Assembly (NCBI GenBank): GCA_902495075.1
Contig: CABUVO010000015.1
Span: 33,357 to 97,356 of the forward strand
Length of the DNA stretch: 64,000 bases
Origin: an uncultured Porphyromonadaceae bacterium
GTDB taxonomy: Bacteria > Bacteroidota > Bacteroidia > Bacteroidales > Muribaculaceae
Direction of reading: 5' to 3'
The translations under genes and the position numbers were made by a program. The notes beneath the pieces were generated by a model, which saw nothing but the letters and a program-made list of their open reading frames with translations, was not told where the DNA came from and ran no database searches. Shown in pieces: positions 27,301-35,937 of this stretch (positions are counted from its first letter, which is position 1; each line of letters opens with the position of its first letter).

Positions 27301-27906
27301 ATCCTCGTTCTTGATACAGAGGTTTATTCCAATACCGGTGGTCAGTCTTCCAAATCAACTCCTATCGGTGCAATCGCTAAGTTTGCTGCTGCAGGTAAGA
27401 GAATTCGTAAAAAAGATCTCGGACTTATCGCCACAACTTATGGCTATGTATACGTCGCTCAGGTTGCTATGGGTGCTGACAACGCTCAGACTCTTAAGGC
27501 TATCCGAGAGGCTGAGGCATACGATGGACCTTCATTGGTAATCGCATATGCTCCCTGTATCAATCATGGTATCAAGAAGGGTATGAGAAGTCAGGAAGAG
27601 GAGAAAGAAGCTGTAGAATGTGGCTACTGGCACCTCTGGCGTTACAATCCCGCTTTAGAGGCAGAGGGCAAGAATCCATTCTCTCTTGATTCTAAAGAGC
27701 CGGATTGGAGCAAGTTTGATGACTTCCTGAAAGGTGAGGTTCGTTTTGCATCTCTCTACAAGATGTTCCCGCAGGATGCAGATGAACTCTTCAAGGCAGC
27801 TAAAGCAAACGCACAATGGCGCTATAACAACTACAAGCGTCTGTCTCTCCAGAACTGGGGTACAGATCCCGAGCTCACTCCAGAAGAGGAAGCTCTCCGC
27901 AAGTAA
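24322..27906 (+). CDS. nifJ: Pyruvate:ferredoxin (flavodoxin) oxidoreductase
   Basis: The 1194-residue protein is a full-length single-chain PFOR, the usual size. In order: an N-terminal pyruvate-binding domain (YPITPSSTMAEYVDDW near residues 30-45), the gamma-type domain near 415-610, a two-cluster ferredoxin insert (CIQCNKCSFVCPHACIRP and CLGCGNCVDVCPGK, near 690-770), and a thiamine-diphosphate domain with CSGCGETPY and GDGASYDIGFGG (near 970-981). It oxidises pyruvate to acetyl-CoA and reduces ferredoxin in the anaerobic cytoplasm. Codon use is highly regular, fitting strong expression. Confidence 0.97.
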   Translation: MSKAKKFLTCDGNQAAAHISYMFSEVAAIYPITPSSTMAEYVDDWSAAGRKNIFGETVLVQEMQSEGGAAGAVHGSLQSGALTTTYTASQGLLLMIPNMYKIAGELLPCVFHVSARTLASHALSIFGDHQDVMSARQTGFAMFCEGSVQEVMDLSAVAHLSSIKGRVPFINFFDGFRTSHEIQKIEALSEEDLAPLLDREALAEFRQRALNPDKPVARGMAENPDVFFQHREASNPYYDAIPAIVENYVKEINKLTGRNYGLFDYYGDPEADRVIIAMGSVTECIKETIDHLRAKGEKVGVVCVHLYRPFSAKHFLAAVPATARRIAVLDRTKEPGANGEPLYLDVKDCFYGKENAPLIVGGRYGLSSKDTTPAQIVEVYDNLKLAEPKNHFTVGIVDDVTFHSLPIGPEINVGGEGMFQAKFYGLGADGTVGANKNSVKIIGDNTDKYCQAYFSYDSKKSGGFTCSHLRFGDTPIRSTYLVNTPNFVACHVQAYLHMYDVLRGLMPNGTFLLNTIWEGEELAKNLPNKVKRYLAKNNITVYYINASKIAQEIGLGNRTNTILQSAFFRITEVIPVDLAVEQMKKFIQKSYGKKGENVVNMNYAAVDRGGEYHKLDVDPAWANLEDEPSTDAPAPDFITNVVRPINAQDGDLLPVSTFADRADGTWQQGTAAYEKRGVAAFVPEWDPANCIQCNKCSFVCPHACIRPFVLTPEEAAAAPFGEDHSLPAIGKTFTGMRFVQQVDVLDCLGCGNCVDVCPGKKGEKALKMVHEESQLPQQKNWDWLIENVKSKADLVDITLNAKNSQFSQPLFEFSGACSGCGETPYLKLISQLYGNHQMVANATGCSSIYSGSVPSTPYTTDSEGHGPAWANSLFEDFCEFGLGMYLGYEKMRARVEDICVKLEGDENAPQDLRDAAKTWYENRNDAKLSHNYGYDLCEVAKKYADKCDKCATLINLRHYMTKRSQWIVGGDGASYDIGFGGLDHVIASGKNVNILVLDTEVYSNTGGQSSKSTPIGAIAKFAAAGKRIRKKDLGLIATTYGYVYVAQVAMGADNAQTLKAIREAEAYDGPSLVIAYAPCINHGIKKGMRSQEEEKEAVECGYWHLWRYNPALEAEGKNPFSLDSKEPDWSKFDDFLKGEVRFASLYKMFPQDADELFKAAKANAQWRYNNYKRLSLQNWGTDPELTPEEEALRK

Positions 27907-27921
27907 TTGATCCTGAAATTA

Positions 27922-27969
27922 CCATAAAAAGAAAAGGTCCGGAATTTTCCGGACCTTTTCTTTTTATGG
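27922..27969. terminator. 23-bp perfect inverted repeat, bidirectional terminator
   Basis: Bases 27922-27944 are the exact reverse complement of 27947-27969. The core AAAAAGAAAAGGTCCGGAA/TTCCGGACCTTTTCTTTTT gives U-rich ends in both directions for the convergent nifJ and SIMPL-domain genes. Confidence 0.93.
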
Positions 27970-27987
27970 TGTTTAAAAATTAGCTTA

Positions 27988-28731
27988 TTAGTCTTTGAGG
28001 TAGTATTGAATAGAGGAGACTACGCGGACACGCTTGATGTAGGGGGTGTATTGGTCGCGGTCTTCAATGGAGAACTGACCTTGGGAAGCAGTCTTTATTT
28101 TGCCAAGCCGGCTTTCAGAATCTTCTGCAAATTTGTTGGCAGCCTCGCGTGCGTTTTTAGTTGCTTCCGCTATCATCTCAGGTTTCACTTTGTTGAGATC
28201 GGTGAATTCATAAAGAGTCTGATAGTTGTAGTCGCCGGCAACGACGGCAATGCCCTGTTGCATGAGCTGCGTCTGTTTCTCCATCAATTCGTTGATCTTT
28301 TTCACCTGCGAGGAGGTTACGACGACAACAGTGGTGACGATATAGCGATAGGGGACAGTCTGGTTTCCATATCTGTCAGCCTGCAGGTCATTTACCTGAG
28401 GGGCGTTGACTGAATATTCTGTTTCCGGAATGCCATTGGATTTCAGGAAAGATGTTATGGCATTGTTAGTGTTTTCTATCTGACTGTAAAGCACGGTCAG
28501 ATCATTGCCCATGGCTTTGGATACAATAGGCCAAGTCACTTTATTGGCTTCGAATTCTCGTTCGCAGAGACCTCTGACGGTTACAACCCTTTGGTTGGAA
28601 GATATTCCCCCAAGTCCGTTGCGGATAAAAATGCCGAGCAGTGTTATGCCAACCGCTATCAATAATGCCGGTAACACTTTGGAAACGATTGGACAAGCCG
28701 GACCGGTAGCGCATGTTTTTTCTTTTTCCAT
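27988..28731 (-). CDS. SIMPL domain-containing protein (DUF541)
   Basis: With the ATG at 28731 (MEKEKTCATG) the protein is 247 residues; a longer frame would run into pheS. An N-terminal membrane anchor or uncleaved signal (about residues 16-35, VLPALLIAVGITLLGIFIRNG) precedes a SIMPL/DUF541 domain with VTVRGLCEREFEANKV (near 46-61), IENTNNAITSFLKSNGI and a repeat-like C-terminal half. SIMPL proteins face the periplasm and their role is poorly known. It converges with nifJ and diverges from pheS. Confidence 0.85.
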   Translation of the reverse strand: MEKEKTCATGPACPIVSKVLPALLIAVGITLLGIFIRNGLGGISSNQRVVTVRGLCEREFEANKVTWPIVSKAMGNDLTVLYSQIENTNNAITSFLKSNGIPETEYSVNAPQVNDLQADRYGNQTVPYRYIVTTVVVVTSSQVKKINELMEKQTQLMQQGIAVVAGDYNYQTLYEFTDLNKVKPEMIAEATKNAREAANKFAEDSESRLGKIKTASQGQFSIEDRDQYTPYIKRVRVVSSIQYYLKD

Positions 28732-28806
28732 AAACTGTTTCTTAAATTTCTTTATACAAATATAACAACAAAACGATTGAATATTCGAAAATACGATAAA
28801 ATTTTG

Positions 28807-28814
28807 TAAATTTG
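28807..28814 (+). promoter_or_regulatory. Candidate -7 box for pheS
   Basis: TAAATTTG matches the -7 consensus 27 bp before the pheS ATG. TATATTTG on the opposite strand (28764-28757) could serve the divergent SIMPL-domain gene. Neither has a perfect -33. Confidence 0.5.
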
Positions 28815-28840
28815 CGGTTAAATTAATTAAGCTGAACAAT

Positions 28841-29866
28841 ATGCTTGAAAAGATTAACGCATTAAAAGAAGAAATCAGCGCGGCTGTTGCCTCCAATCTT
28901 CAGGAAGTCGAAGAGCTGCGTATCAAATATTTGAGCAAAAAAGGTAGCATCTCGCAGCTGATGGTGGATTTTCGCACCGTTCCTGCCGAGATGAAACGAG
29001 AGCTTGGTCAGAAAATCAACGAGCTTAAAAATTTTGCAACAGAGAAAATTGCTTCTCTCAAAGACAGTTTTGCCACAGCAGGTGATGCAGATGCAGAATC
29101 TCTTGATCTAACACGCACGGCAACCCCGTATGAACTTGGCACCCGTCATCCGTTGTCAATTGTGAAAAACGAAATGCTCCGTATTTTTGCAGGTATGGGT
29201 TTCACGATTGCTGAAGGACCGGAGATTGAAGACGACTGGCATGTTTTTGAGTCACTAAACTTTCCTCCGGATCATCCTGCCCGAGACATGCAGGACACAT
29301 TCTTCATTTCCCGCAATCCGATGGATATCCTTCTTCGCACGCACACGTCATCTGTGCAGACACGCGTTATGGAGAAGACGCAGCCGCCGATTCGTATCGT
29401 TTGTCCGGGTCGTGTATATCGCAATGAAGCAATCTCTGCGCGTGCCCATTGTTTCTTCCATCAGGTAGAAGGTCTCTATATTGATAAGAACGTTTCATTT
29501 GCCGATCTCAAGCAAGTGCTTCTTGGGTTTGCTCGACAGATGTTTGGACCGGAGACCAAAATCCGTCTCCGTCCCTCATATTTCCCCTTCACCGAACCAT
29601 CTGCGGAGATGGATATTTCCTGTGATATATGCGGAGGAAAAGGGTGTGCTTTCTGTAAAGGCACAGGCTGGGTGGAAATCCTGGGTTGCGGTATGGTCGA
29701 TCCCAATGTGCTTGAAGCTTGTGGAATAGACTCAAAAGTTTATTCCGGTTATGCTTTCGGCATGGGTATCGAACGTATCACAAACCTTAAATATAAAGTG
29801 AAGGATCTTCGCATGTTCAGTGAGAATGATGTGCGCTTCCTTCGTGAATTTGAATCGGCAAGATGA
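28841..29866 (+). CDS. pheS: Phenylalanyl-tRNA synthetase alpha subunit
   Basis: The 341-residue protein is PheS. An N-terminal coiled-coil arm (about residues 1-85) leads to the class II catalytic core with HPLSIVKNEM, FTIAEGPEIEDDWHVFESLN (near 120-140), HTSSVQTRVM, VYRNEAISARAHCFFHQVEGL (motif 2 region) and GYAFGMGIERI (motif 3, near 305-315). With PheT, not in the window, it charges tRNA-Phe. The stop overlaps the nth start by 4 bp (ATGA), so translation is probably coupled. Confidence 0.96.
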   Translation: MLEKINALKEEISAAVASNLQEVEELRIKYLSKKGSISQLMVDFRTVPAEMKRELGQKINELKNFATEKIASLKDSFATAGDADAESLDLTRTATPYELGTRHPLSIVKNEMLRIFAGMGFTIAEGPEIEDDWHVFESLNFPPDHPARDMQDTFFISRNPMDILLRTHTSSVQTRVMEKTQPPIRIVCPGRVYRNEAISARAHCFFHQVEGLYIDKNVSFADLKQVLLGFARQMFGPETKIRLRPSYFPFTEPSAEMDISCDICGGKGCAFCKGTGWVEILGCGMVDPNVLEACGIDSKVYSGYAFGMGIERITNLKYKVKDLRMFSENDVRFLREFESAR

Positions 29867-30495
29867 CAATTAAACAAAGATATGAAGGCATAATCTCCAT
29901 TTTCAAGGAGATTATGCCCGAACCTAAAACGGAGTTGCATTATGACACTCCGTTTCATCTTTTATTGGCAGTGATACTTTCGGCACAATGCACCGACAAG
30001 AGAATCAATATGGTGACGCCGGCTCTTTTCGAGCGTTTCCCTGATCCGGAATCACTCGCGGCTGCCAATGAAGAAGAGGTGTTTGAATATATAAAAAGTG
30101 TGACCTTCCCCAACAACAAGTCGAAACATCTTATTCGTGCGGCTCGCGTACTGACCGAAGAATTCGGAGGGGAAATGCCTACTGATATTGACAATCTTAT
30201 GAAATTGCCCGGTGTCGGTCGCAAGACGGCAAATGTGATGCTTGCAGTGGTGTGGAATAAAGCCGCAATGGCGGTCGATACTCACGTGTTTCGTGTGAGT
30301 AATCGTCTGGGATTGACAAACAATTCAAAGACACCATTGGAAACCGAGAAGACTCTTGTGAAATATATTCCCGAAGATTTGATATCTGCCGCACATCACT
30401 GGCTGATTCTTCACGGCAGGTATGTATGTAAAGCTCGCAGACCGGATTGTCTGGAATGCCGTTTGAAAGCCTACTGCAAGACGTACGGTCATTAA
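29863..30495 (+). CDS. nth: Endonuclease III
   Basis: The 210-residue protein is Nth: a helix-hairpin-helix LMKLPGVGRKTANVML (near residues 110-125) with the catalytic Lys, AVDTHVFRVSNRLGL with the catalytic Asp (near 138), and a C-terminal iron-sulfur cluster spaced C-x6-C-x2-C-x5-C (CKARRPDC, LEC, RLKAYC). It removes oxidised pyrimidines from DNA and cuts at abasic sites. It overlaps pheS by 4 bp and ends 3 bp from the convergent DoxX gene with no terminator between. Confidence 0.95.
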   Translation: MTIKQRYEGIISIFKEIMPEPKTELHYDTPFHLLLAVILSAQCTDKRINMVTPALFERFPDPESLAAANEEEVFEYIKSVTFPNNKSKHLIRAARVLTEEFGGEMPTDIDNLMKLPGVGRKTANVMLAVVWNKAAMAVDTHVFRVSNRLGLTNNSKTPLETEKTLVKYIPEDLISAAHHWLILHGRYVCKARRPDCLECRLKAYCKTYGH

Positions 30496-30498
30496 ATA

Positions 30499-31134
30499 TC
30501 ATTCAGCCTCTTTCCAGGCTTTATAACTCATTCTAACCTCTGCTTCGCGGAGGTTTTTTCTTTTTGCACGTTTTGCTGCTTTGCGTTTTGTAATCCGTAA
30601 AATCCAGTTTCTAAGTAATTGATCTATACAATATCTCCCCGGTCCGGTGATTGCGAGGAAAAGAAATATCAATGATTGTGATATTGCCGTGATGTCAGGC
30701 GTGGCAGCTGTAATAGATAAAAACGAAGGGGAGACACCGAACAAAGGTAACGCTGCCATGGATGCATAAAGGATAAATCCGCAAATAGAAGCAATGCGGG
30801 CGAAGAATCCCAATAGAATCATCCCTCCAATCACTATGTCGAATAAATGTATGTTGAATTCAGCCGATAAAAAGTTGATATTAAGATTAAAAATGCCAAG
30901 AGATATAAAGAATGCTGCAATCATGGCTCTGATCAGCAGCAATTTGGCTGACCCGACATTCGTTGTAGATTTATTTATTCCGAAAATGGAATTGCATATA
31001 GATTTAACTCGCTGATTATATATTACTTTACCTACGGGTCTGCAGGTGCGAGCAACTTTCTCTATAAACTCGAAATTAAGGGCACCGATTGTGTTTTTGC
31101 CCGGGTTCACGGATATTACTTTTACATCTGCCAT
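30499..31134 (-). CDS. DoxX-like membrane protein
   Basis: With the ATG at 31134 (MADVKV) it is 211 residues. This start has AAAGGAG about 8 bp upstream, a rare strong Shine-Dalgarno sequence for this genome, so I prefer it over 31164. Four hydrophobic helices lie between about residues 65 and 165 (LLLIRAMIAAFFISLGIF, DIVIGGMILLGFFARIASICGF, and two more), in the DoxX/DUF417 style. The tail is very basic (ITKRKAAKRAKRKNLRE). Redox or respiratory roles are claimed for DoxX relatives; the function here is unknown. Confidence 0.72.
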   Translation of the reverse strand: MADVKVISVNPGKNTIGALNFEFIEKVARTCRPVGKVIYNQRVKSICNSIFGINKSTTNVGSAKLLLIRAMIAAFFISLGIFNLNINFLSAEFNIHLFDIVIGGMILLGFFARIASICGFILYASMAALPLFGVSPSFLSITAATPDITAISQSLIFLFLAITGPGRYCIDQLLRNWILRITKRKAAKRAKRKNLREAEVRMSYKAWKEAE

Positions 31135-31203
31135 AGTGGAATCTCCTTTCTGCATAATTAACAATGATTTACGATCAAATGTTCAACAACATTAGCCAAA
31201 AAC

Positions 31204-31234
31204 TTTGTCACTTGGGGATTATTTTGTAAATTCG
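31204..31234 (+). promoter_or_regulatory. Promoter of thymidine kinase operon
   Basis: TTTG (31204-31207), a 19-bp spacer and TAAATTCG (31227-31234) match the consensus with one mismatch in the -7 box. The ATG follows 7 bp later, so the leader would be very short. Confidence 0.55.
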
Positions 31235-31241
31235 CAATATC

Positions 31242-31862
31242 ATGAAAAGATTAGGAAAACTATATTTCAGGTACGGCACCATGGGTTCGGCTAAAACCGC
31301 CATGTTGCTGACTACAGCATATAATTTCGAAGAGCGCGGGATGTCGTATATGTGTTTTAAGCCATCTATTGATACGCGTGAGAAAAAGAATGTGATTCGC
31401 AGTCGTATTGGTATAGAGCGAGAATGTCAATGGATTTACCGCGACACTGACATGTTTGCAATGATCCGGGAAATGGCGGAGACCACTCACCGCCTTCCGG
31501 AATGGATACTCGTGGATGAGGCTCAGTTCCTTGCAGAAGAACAGGTTGATCAGCTTGCCTGTGTAGTTGACACATACGGTGTCAATGTAATATGCTATGG
31601 TCTGCGCACGGATTTCAAGACACATCTGTTTGAGGGATCGCGACGTCTGTTTGAAATTGCGGACACTATCGATGAGATTAAATCCACATGTAACTGCGGG
31701 CGTAAGACAATTGTGAATGCCCGAATAGATTCTCGCGGAGAAATAATAACAGAAGGCGATCAGGTGGAGATAGGGGGTAATGACCGCTATATTTCCGTAT
31801 GTCGTAATTGTTGGCGAAATAAAAAAGTGGAGCAGAGTCGTAACGGTCAGCTTCCTTTATAA
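31242..31862 (+). CDS. tdk: Thymidine kinase (type II)
   Basis: The 206-residue protein has the type II thymidine kinase fold: a P-loop-like YGTMGSAKTAML (near residues 10-21), ILVDEAQFL (near 86-94), the VNVICYGLRTDF segment (near 110-121), and a zinc site with two CxxC-type pairs (CNC and CRNC) in the lasso domain. It phosphorylates thymidine in the cytoplasm. The P-loop has Ala where the usual final Gly of GxxxxGKT stands. It starts the operon; the next gene begins 12 bp downstream. Confidence 0.9.
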   Translation: MKRLGKLYFRYGTMGSAKTAMLLTTAYNFEERGMSYMCFKPSIDTREKKNVIRSRIGIERECQWIYRDTDMFAMIREMAETTHRLPEWILVDEAQFLAEEQVDQLACVVDTYGVNVICYGLRTDFKTHLFEGSRRLFEIADTIDEIKSTCNCGRKTIVNARIDSRGEIITEGDQVEIGGNDRYISVCRNCWRNKKVEQSRNGQLPL

Positions 31863-31874
31863 AAATAAAAAGTG

Positions 31875-33152
31875 ATGGAGAAGGAGAAAATTGATTCGAT
31901 CATAAAGCTTATTAAGAGAGAGGTTGTGCCGGCGATAGGTTGCACCGAGCCGGCTGCCGTGTCGCTTGCTGTGGCAAAAGCCACGGAGATGCTTGGAACG
32001 CTCCCTGAAAAAATAACGCTTTCTCTAAGTGGGAATATTATAAAGAACGCCATGGGCGTAGGTATTCCAGGAACGGGTATGATTGGTCTGCCCATAGCTG
32101 TGGCGCTTGGAGCTTTGATTGGAAAGTCTGAATATGGGCTTGAAGTCCTCAAGGATGTTGACGACTCAGCTGTTGAGGCGGGTCGACGATATATCTCGGA
32201 AAATAGGATTTCAATAAATCATTGTCAGGATGCTGTGTCGAATCTTCATATCGACGTCAAAGCCGAGAGTGAAGATAAGTATGCCAGAGCCGTGATTTCG
32301 GGATCACATCAGAATTTTATATTATTGGATGATAATGGGAATATTCTACTTGACAAAGGTCAATCTTCTGATGCAGATGCCGACTTAAATGAAGATATCC
32401 GCCTTGATGCAGAGACCGTATATCGGTTTGCAATGGAAGCACCTATTGATGACATAAGGTTTATTCTTGAGGCAAAACGATTAAACAGCGCAGCAGCCGA
32501 GCTGGGAATGAAAGGAACGTTTGGACATGCTCTTGGTGCAACGATGAATCGAGGTCATGGCCTAATCGGCGACTCACCGATGGAGCATATAATGGCGTTG
32601 ACTTCTGCTGCCTGTGATGCCCGCATGGGTGGTGCCCCTATTGCAGTAATGTCCAATTCCGGGAGTGGTAATCAGGGTATTACTGCCACAATGCCAGTGG
32701 TGAGTTTTGCGAATGATATCAATGCAACGGAAGAACAGACCATTCGTGCGCTTGTGCTCAGTCATCTCACAAGTATCTATATCAAGCAGAGTCTTGGAAG
32801 ACTCTCCGCATTGTGCGGATGCGTAGTGGCATCCACCGGTGCATCTGCCGGTCTTGTTTATCTTATGGGTGGCGATTTCAATCAGGTTTGTGCAGCAATA
32901 AAGAACATGGTGGCGAACCTCACCGGTATGATATGTGATGGAGCAAAACCAGCCTGCTCTATGAAAATTTCATCAGGTGTTTCGACATCCGTTATGTCTG
33001 CCATGCTTGCCATGAACGGAAAATGCGTATCGTCAAGTGAAGGAATCATCAGCGATGATATTGACAAGACCATATGTAATCTTACTTCCATAGGAAGGGA
33101 AGCGATGCAGGAGACAGATCGTCTTGTGCTTCGTATCATGGTGGAGAAATGA
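31875..33152 (+). CDS. L-cysteine desulfidase / serine dehydratase alpha family (YhaM, UPF0597)
   Basis: With the ATG at 31875 (the preceding GTG is ignored) the protein is 425 residues. It matches the UPF0597/CdsB family: an early GCTEPAAVSLAVAKA (near residues 23-37), a GVGIPGTGMIGLPIA stretch, SNSGSGNQGITATMPV (near 256-271), and conserved cysteines in CGCVVAS and CDGAKPACSMK that may hold an iron-sulfur cluster. Family members release sulfide or ammonia from cysteine or serine. The true substrate is not evident. It lies between tdk and a thioredoxin lipoprotein gene. Confidence 0.87.
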   Translation: MEKEKIDSIIKLIKREVVPAIGCTEPAAVSLAVAKATEMLGTLPEKITLSLSGNIIKNAMGVGIPGTGMIGLPIAVALGALIGKSEYGLEVLKDVDDSAVEAGRRYISENRISINHCQDAVSNLHIDVKAESEDKYARAVISGSHQNFILLDDNGNILLDKGQSSDADADLNEDIRLDAETVYRFAMEAPIDDIRFILEAKRLNSAAAELGMKGTFGHALGATMNRGHGLIGDSPMEHIMALTSAACDARMGGAPIAVMSNSGSGNQGITATMPVVSFANDINATEEQTIRALVLSHLTSIYIKQSLGRLSALCGCVVASTGASAGLVYLMGGDFNQVCAAIKNMVANLTGMICDGAKPACSMKISSGVSTSVMSAMLAMNGKCVSSSEGIISDDIDKTICNLTSIGREAMQETDRLVLRIMVEK

Positions 33153-33180
33153 TCTCCACCTTTATTATAAATCCTATAAA

Positions 33181-34191
33181 ATGAATTGCATGAAAAAAGC
33201 TATATTTACAATGATATGTTCGGCACTTGCCATATCGTTTGCAGCCTGTCGGAAAGAGAGCAAGATAGAGATGAATTTCTCTGATAAATATGAGGGAAAG
33301 ACAGTGGAGGTGATGAATTTTTCAGATTCCACAATTCTGATGTCTTCGGTGATTACTGATGGCAAGGCATCTTTCATATCTTCGGAAAGTGATTCCATAA
33401 GTTTCCCGCTTTTTACGCAGATTGTAATTGATGGACGTATCCGGGCATATTATATTATGGAAGAGGGAAATGCTGTGTTGTGCGATTCAATGAATGTGCC
33501 CTCGGGTACGCCTCTCAATGAGAAATTTTCGTCAATGCTTTCCACTCTTGATTCCATAGAGAATCTTGATGACATGAATCTTTATCTTGAATATGCTGAG
33601 AATGCATATAACGAGAATAAGGAAAATCCGATTGGTGCATATTTCGGAGTGGAATGGCTTAAGTATGCGGATCCTCAGCGTGTAGACAGTTTCTTGAATC
33701 TCACGTCGGATGGATTCAGAAATATGAAGAGGGTGAAATATTATGAAGAATTTGCCCGTCATCGTGCCCAGACCTCGCCCGGAATGAAATATACTGATTT
33801 CGGAGGAGAGACTGAGAAGGGTGGCAAAATAAGTCTTTCCAGATATATCAAGCCTGGTAACTACACATTGGTTGATTTCTGGGCGAGCTGGTGTCCTTAT
33901 TGCATCAAGGAATTGCCTGATATGAAGCAACTCTATGCCGATTATCATGATAATGGATTTGATATTGTAGGAGTTGCAGTCCGAGACAAAACAGACGATA
34001 CTTCCGCTATGGTTGCCAAGCATGAACTCCCATGGCACGTGGTTTATAATACACAGCGTGTGCCTTATGATATATATGGTTTCTCCGGTATTCCTCATCA
34101 CATGCTAATTGGTCCTGATGGTGTGATTGTAAGTCGAGGGGAGAGTGTGGCTCAGATACGCGCACGACTTGAGCAACTTTTAGAACATTAA
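33181..34191 (+). CDS. TlpA-like thioredoxin lipoprotein
   Basis: The 336-residue protein begins with a lipoprotein signal (MNCMKKAIFTMICSALAISFAAC; the lipobox Cys is near residue 23). A beta-rich DUF4369-like N-terminal part (about 25-130) is followed by helices and a TlpA/AhpC-TSA thioredoxin domain (about 205-330) with the active site WASWCPYC (Cys near 240 and 243) and a cis-Pro in GIPHHMLIG. It should sit in the membrane facing the periplasm and reduce disulfides. An ATG at 33190 is an alternative start. Confidence 0.88.
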   Translation: MNCMKKAIFTMICSALAISFAACRKESKIEMNFSDKYEGKTVEVMNFSDSTILMSSVITDGKASFISSESDSISFPLFTQIVIDGRIRAYYIMEEGNAVLCDSMNVPSGTPLNEKFSSMLSTLDSIENLDDMNLYLEYAENAYNENKENPIGAYFGVEWLKYADPQRVDSFLNLTSDGFRNMKRVKYYEEFARHRAQTSPGMKYTDFGGETEKGGKISLSRYIKPGNYTLVDFWASWCPYCIKELPDMKQLYADYHDNGFDIVGVAVRDKTDDTSAMVAKHELPWHVVYNTQRVPYDIYGFSGIPHHMLIGPDGVIVSRGESVAQIRARLEQLLEH

Positions 34192-34272
34192 GTTCTTGCA
34201 GATTGTTGATTTTTAAGAAGGAAACCAGTCAGAAGGAATCCTCGTTAAACAAATTATCCGTTATAATTATAT

Positions 34273-35937
34273 ATGAAAGACAGAAAAGAATCATTGAACC
34301 TGCTTATAGAGCAGTCGATAAAGAAAAATTGGGAAAGTATGGCTCTATCCGATATGGGTGGAATCAATTATCAATATAAAGATGTTGCGGAAACAATTGC
34401 CAAGCTTCATATAATGTTCAAGGCAGCAGGAGTGAAGAAGGGAGATAGGGTTGCTATTTGTGGCAAAAATTCGTCGAACTGGGTTGTCGTCCTTTTGGCA
34501 TGTCTCACTTCCGGTGTTGTTGCAGTGCCAATCCTTCATGAATTTAAAGCTGATACTGTGACACATCTTGTCATTCACAGTGGCGCAAAATTACTTTTTA
34601 TCGATGCTGCGATATGGGAGAATCTTGATGAGAAGGCATTGCCGGATCTCGTCGGAGCGATATATATAAGCGAATTTGGTATGCCTCTTTCCAGGAGTGA
34701 AAAGCTTACGGAGACTCGAAATAATATAAATGAGTATTTTGGTAAAGAGTATCCTTATAATTTCACGAGGGAAGCAGTGAAATATTTAGAAGATCAGCCG
34801 GAAGAATTGGCTATAATCAACTATACCAGTGGATCAACAGGTATGTCGAAAGGTGTTATGCTCCCTTATCGTTCGCTTTGGAGTAATATCAGATACTGCC
34901 TTGATAACATTGATTATCTTCATGCCGGAGACGGTATCGTTAATATGCTGCCGTTGGCTCATCTATATGGAATGACGATTGAATCGCTTCATCCATTCTG
35001 TCAGGGATGCCATCTCAACTTCCTCACAAAACTTCCGTCACCGAAGGTTATACTCAAAGCCTTTGCGGATGTCAAGCCGAAGCTTATAATATCTGTTCCT
35101 TTGATTCTTGAAAAGATTATAAGAACTAAAGTATTCCCCCTGCTTGAAAAACCATTGATGAAGGTTCTTCTTCGCATACCCTATGTTGACGATCGTTTAC
35201 TTGCCAAAGTAAAGGAAAATCTTCTCCAGGCATTTGGCGGACAGGTCAGAGAAGTCATTATAGGAGGAGCTCCGCTGAATCCTGATGTTGAAAAATTCCT
35301 GTATCGTATAGATTTCCCTGTAACTGTCGGCTATGGAATGACGGAATGTGGACCTCTTTTGACTTATGCCCCCGCAACGGAAGCAAAACCACATACTGTA
35401 GGGCGTATGATGGATCGTATGGAATGCCGTATTGATTCGCCGGATCCGGCTCAGATTCCAGGTAACATTTGGGTTAAAGGTCCGAATGTGATGCAAGGGT
35501 ATTATAAAAATAAGAAAGCCACAGAAGAAGTGATGCCGGATAAATCCGGCTGGATGAATACCGGCGACATGGGTGTGATTGATGAGGACGGCTTCCTCAC
35601 GATTATGGGGCGTTCGAAAACCATGATTCTTGGACCATCTGGACAGAATATCTATCCGGAGGAAATTGAAGCTAAACTCAATAATCTGCCGTATGTTGCG
35701 GAATCATTGATCATAGATAATCATGGCGAGCTGGAAGCTTTAGTATATCCTGATATGGATGTTCTTATGCATGAGAATATCGATCGTGAAAAGATAGAGA
35801 AAATCATGAATGATAATCTTGAGACATTGAATCAGGAACTGCCCTCATATAGCAAAGTCAAAAAGCTCAAAATAATGAATGAGGAATTCGAAAAGACACC
35901 TAAACGTTCAATCAAGCGATTCCTCTATCAGCCATGA
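34273..35937 (+). CDS. AMP-binding long-chain acyl-CoA ligase
   Basis: The 554-residue adenylate-forming enzyme has the AMP-binding P-loop YTSGSTGMSKGV (near residues 183-194), YGMTECGP (near 355-362), and a C-terminal NTGDMGVIDEDGFLTIMGRSK (near 430-450) with the Asp that binds the ribose. The final ~110 residues form the swinging C-terminal domain. It probably activates fatty acids to acyl-CoA or acyl-AMP at the membrane face. Its stop overlaps the start of the next gene by 4 bp, so translational coupling is likely. Confidence 0.88.
   Translation: MKDRKESLNLLIEQSIKKNWESMALSDMGGINYQYKDVAETIAKLHIMFKAAGVKKGDRVAICGKNSSNWVVVLLACLTSGVVAVPILHEFKADTVTHLVIHSGAKLLFIDAAIWENLDEKALPDLVGAIYISEFGMPLSRSEKLTETRNNINEYFGKEYPYNFTREAVKYLEDQPEELAIINYTSGSTGMSKGVMLPYRSLWSNIRYCLDNIDYLHAGDGIVNMLPLAHLYGMTIESLHPFCQGCHLNFLTKLPSPKVILKAFADVKPKLIISVPLILEKIIRTKVFPLLEKPLMKVLLRIPYVDDRLLAKVKENLLQAFGGQVREVIIGGAPLNPDVEKFLYRIDFPVTVGYGMTECGPLLTYAPATEAKPHTVGRMMDRMECRIDSPDPAQIPGNIWVKGPNVMQGYYKNKKATEEVMPDKSGWMNTGDMGVIDEDGFLTIMGRSKTMILGPSGQNIYPEEIEAKLNNLPYVAESLIIDNHGELEALVYPDMDVLMHENIDREKIEKIMNDNLETLNQELPSYSKVKKLKIMNEEFEKTPKRSIKRFLYQP

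Noticed and set aside
28732..28896. N-terminal extension of the SIMPL-domain protein
   Set aside because: It would cover the pheS promoter and start; the ATG at 28731 gives a normal membrane anchor.
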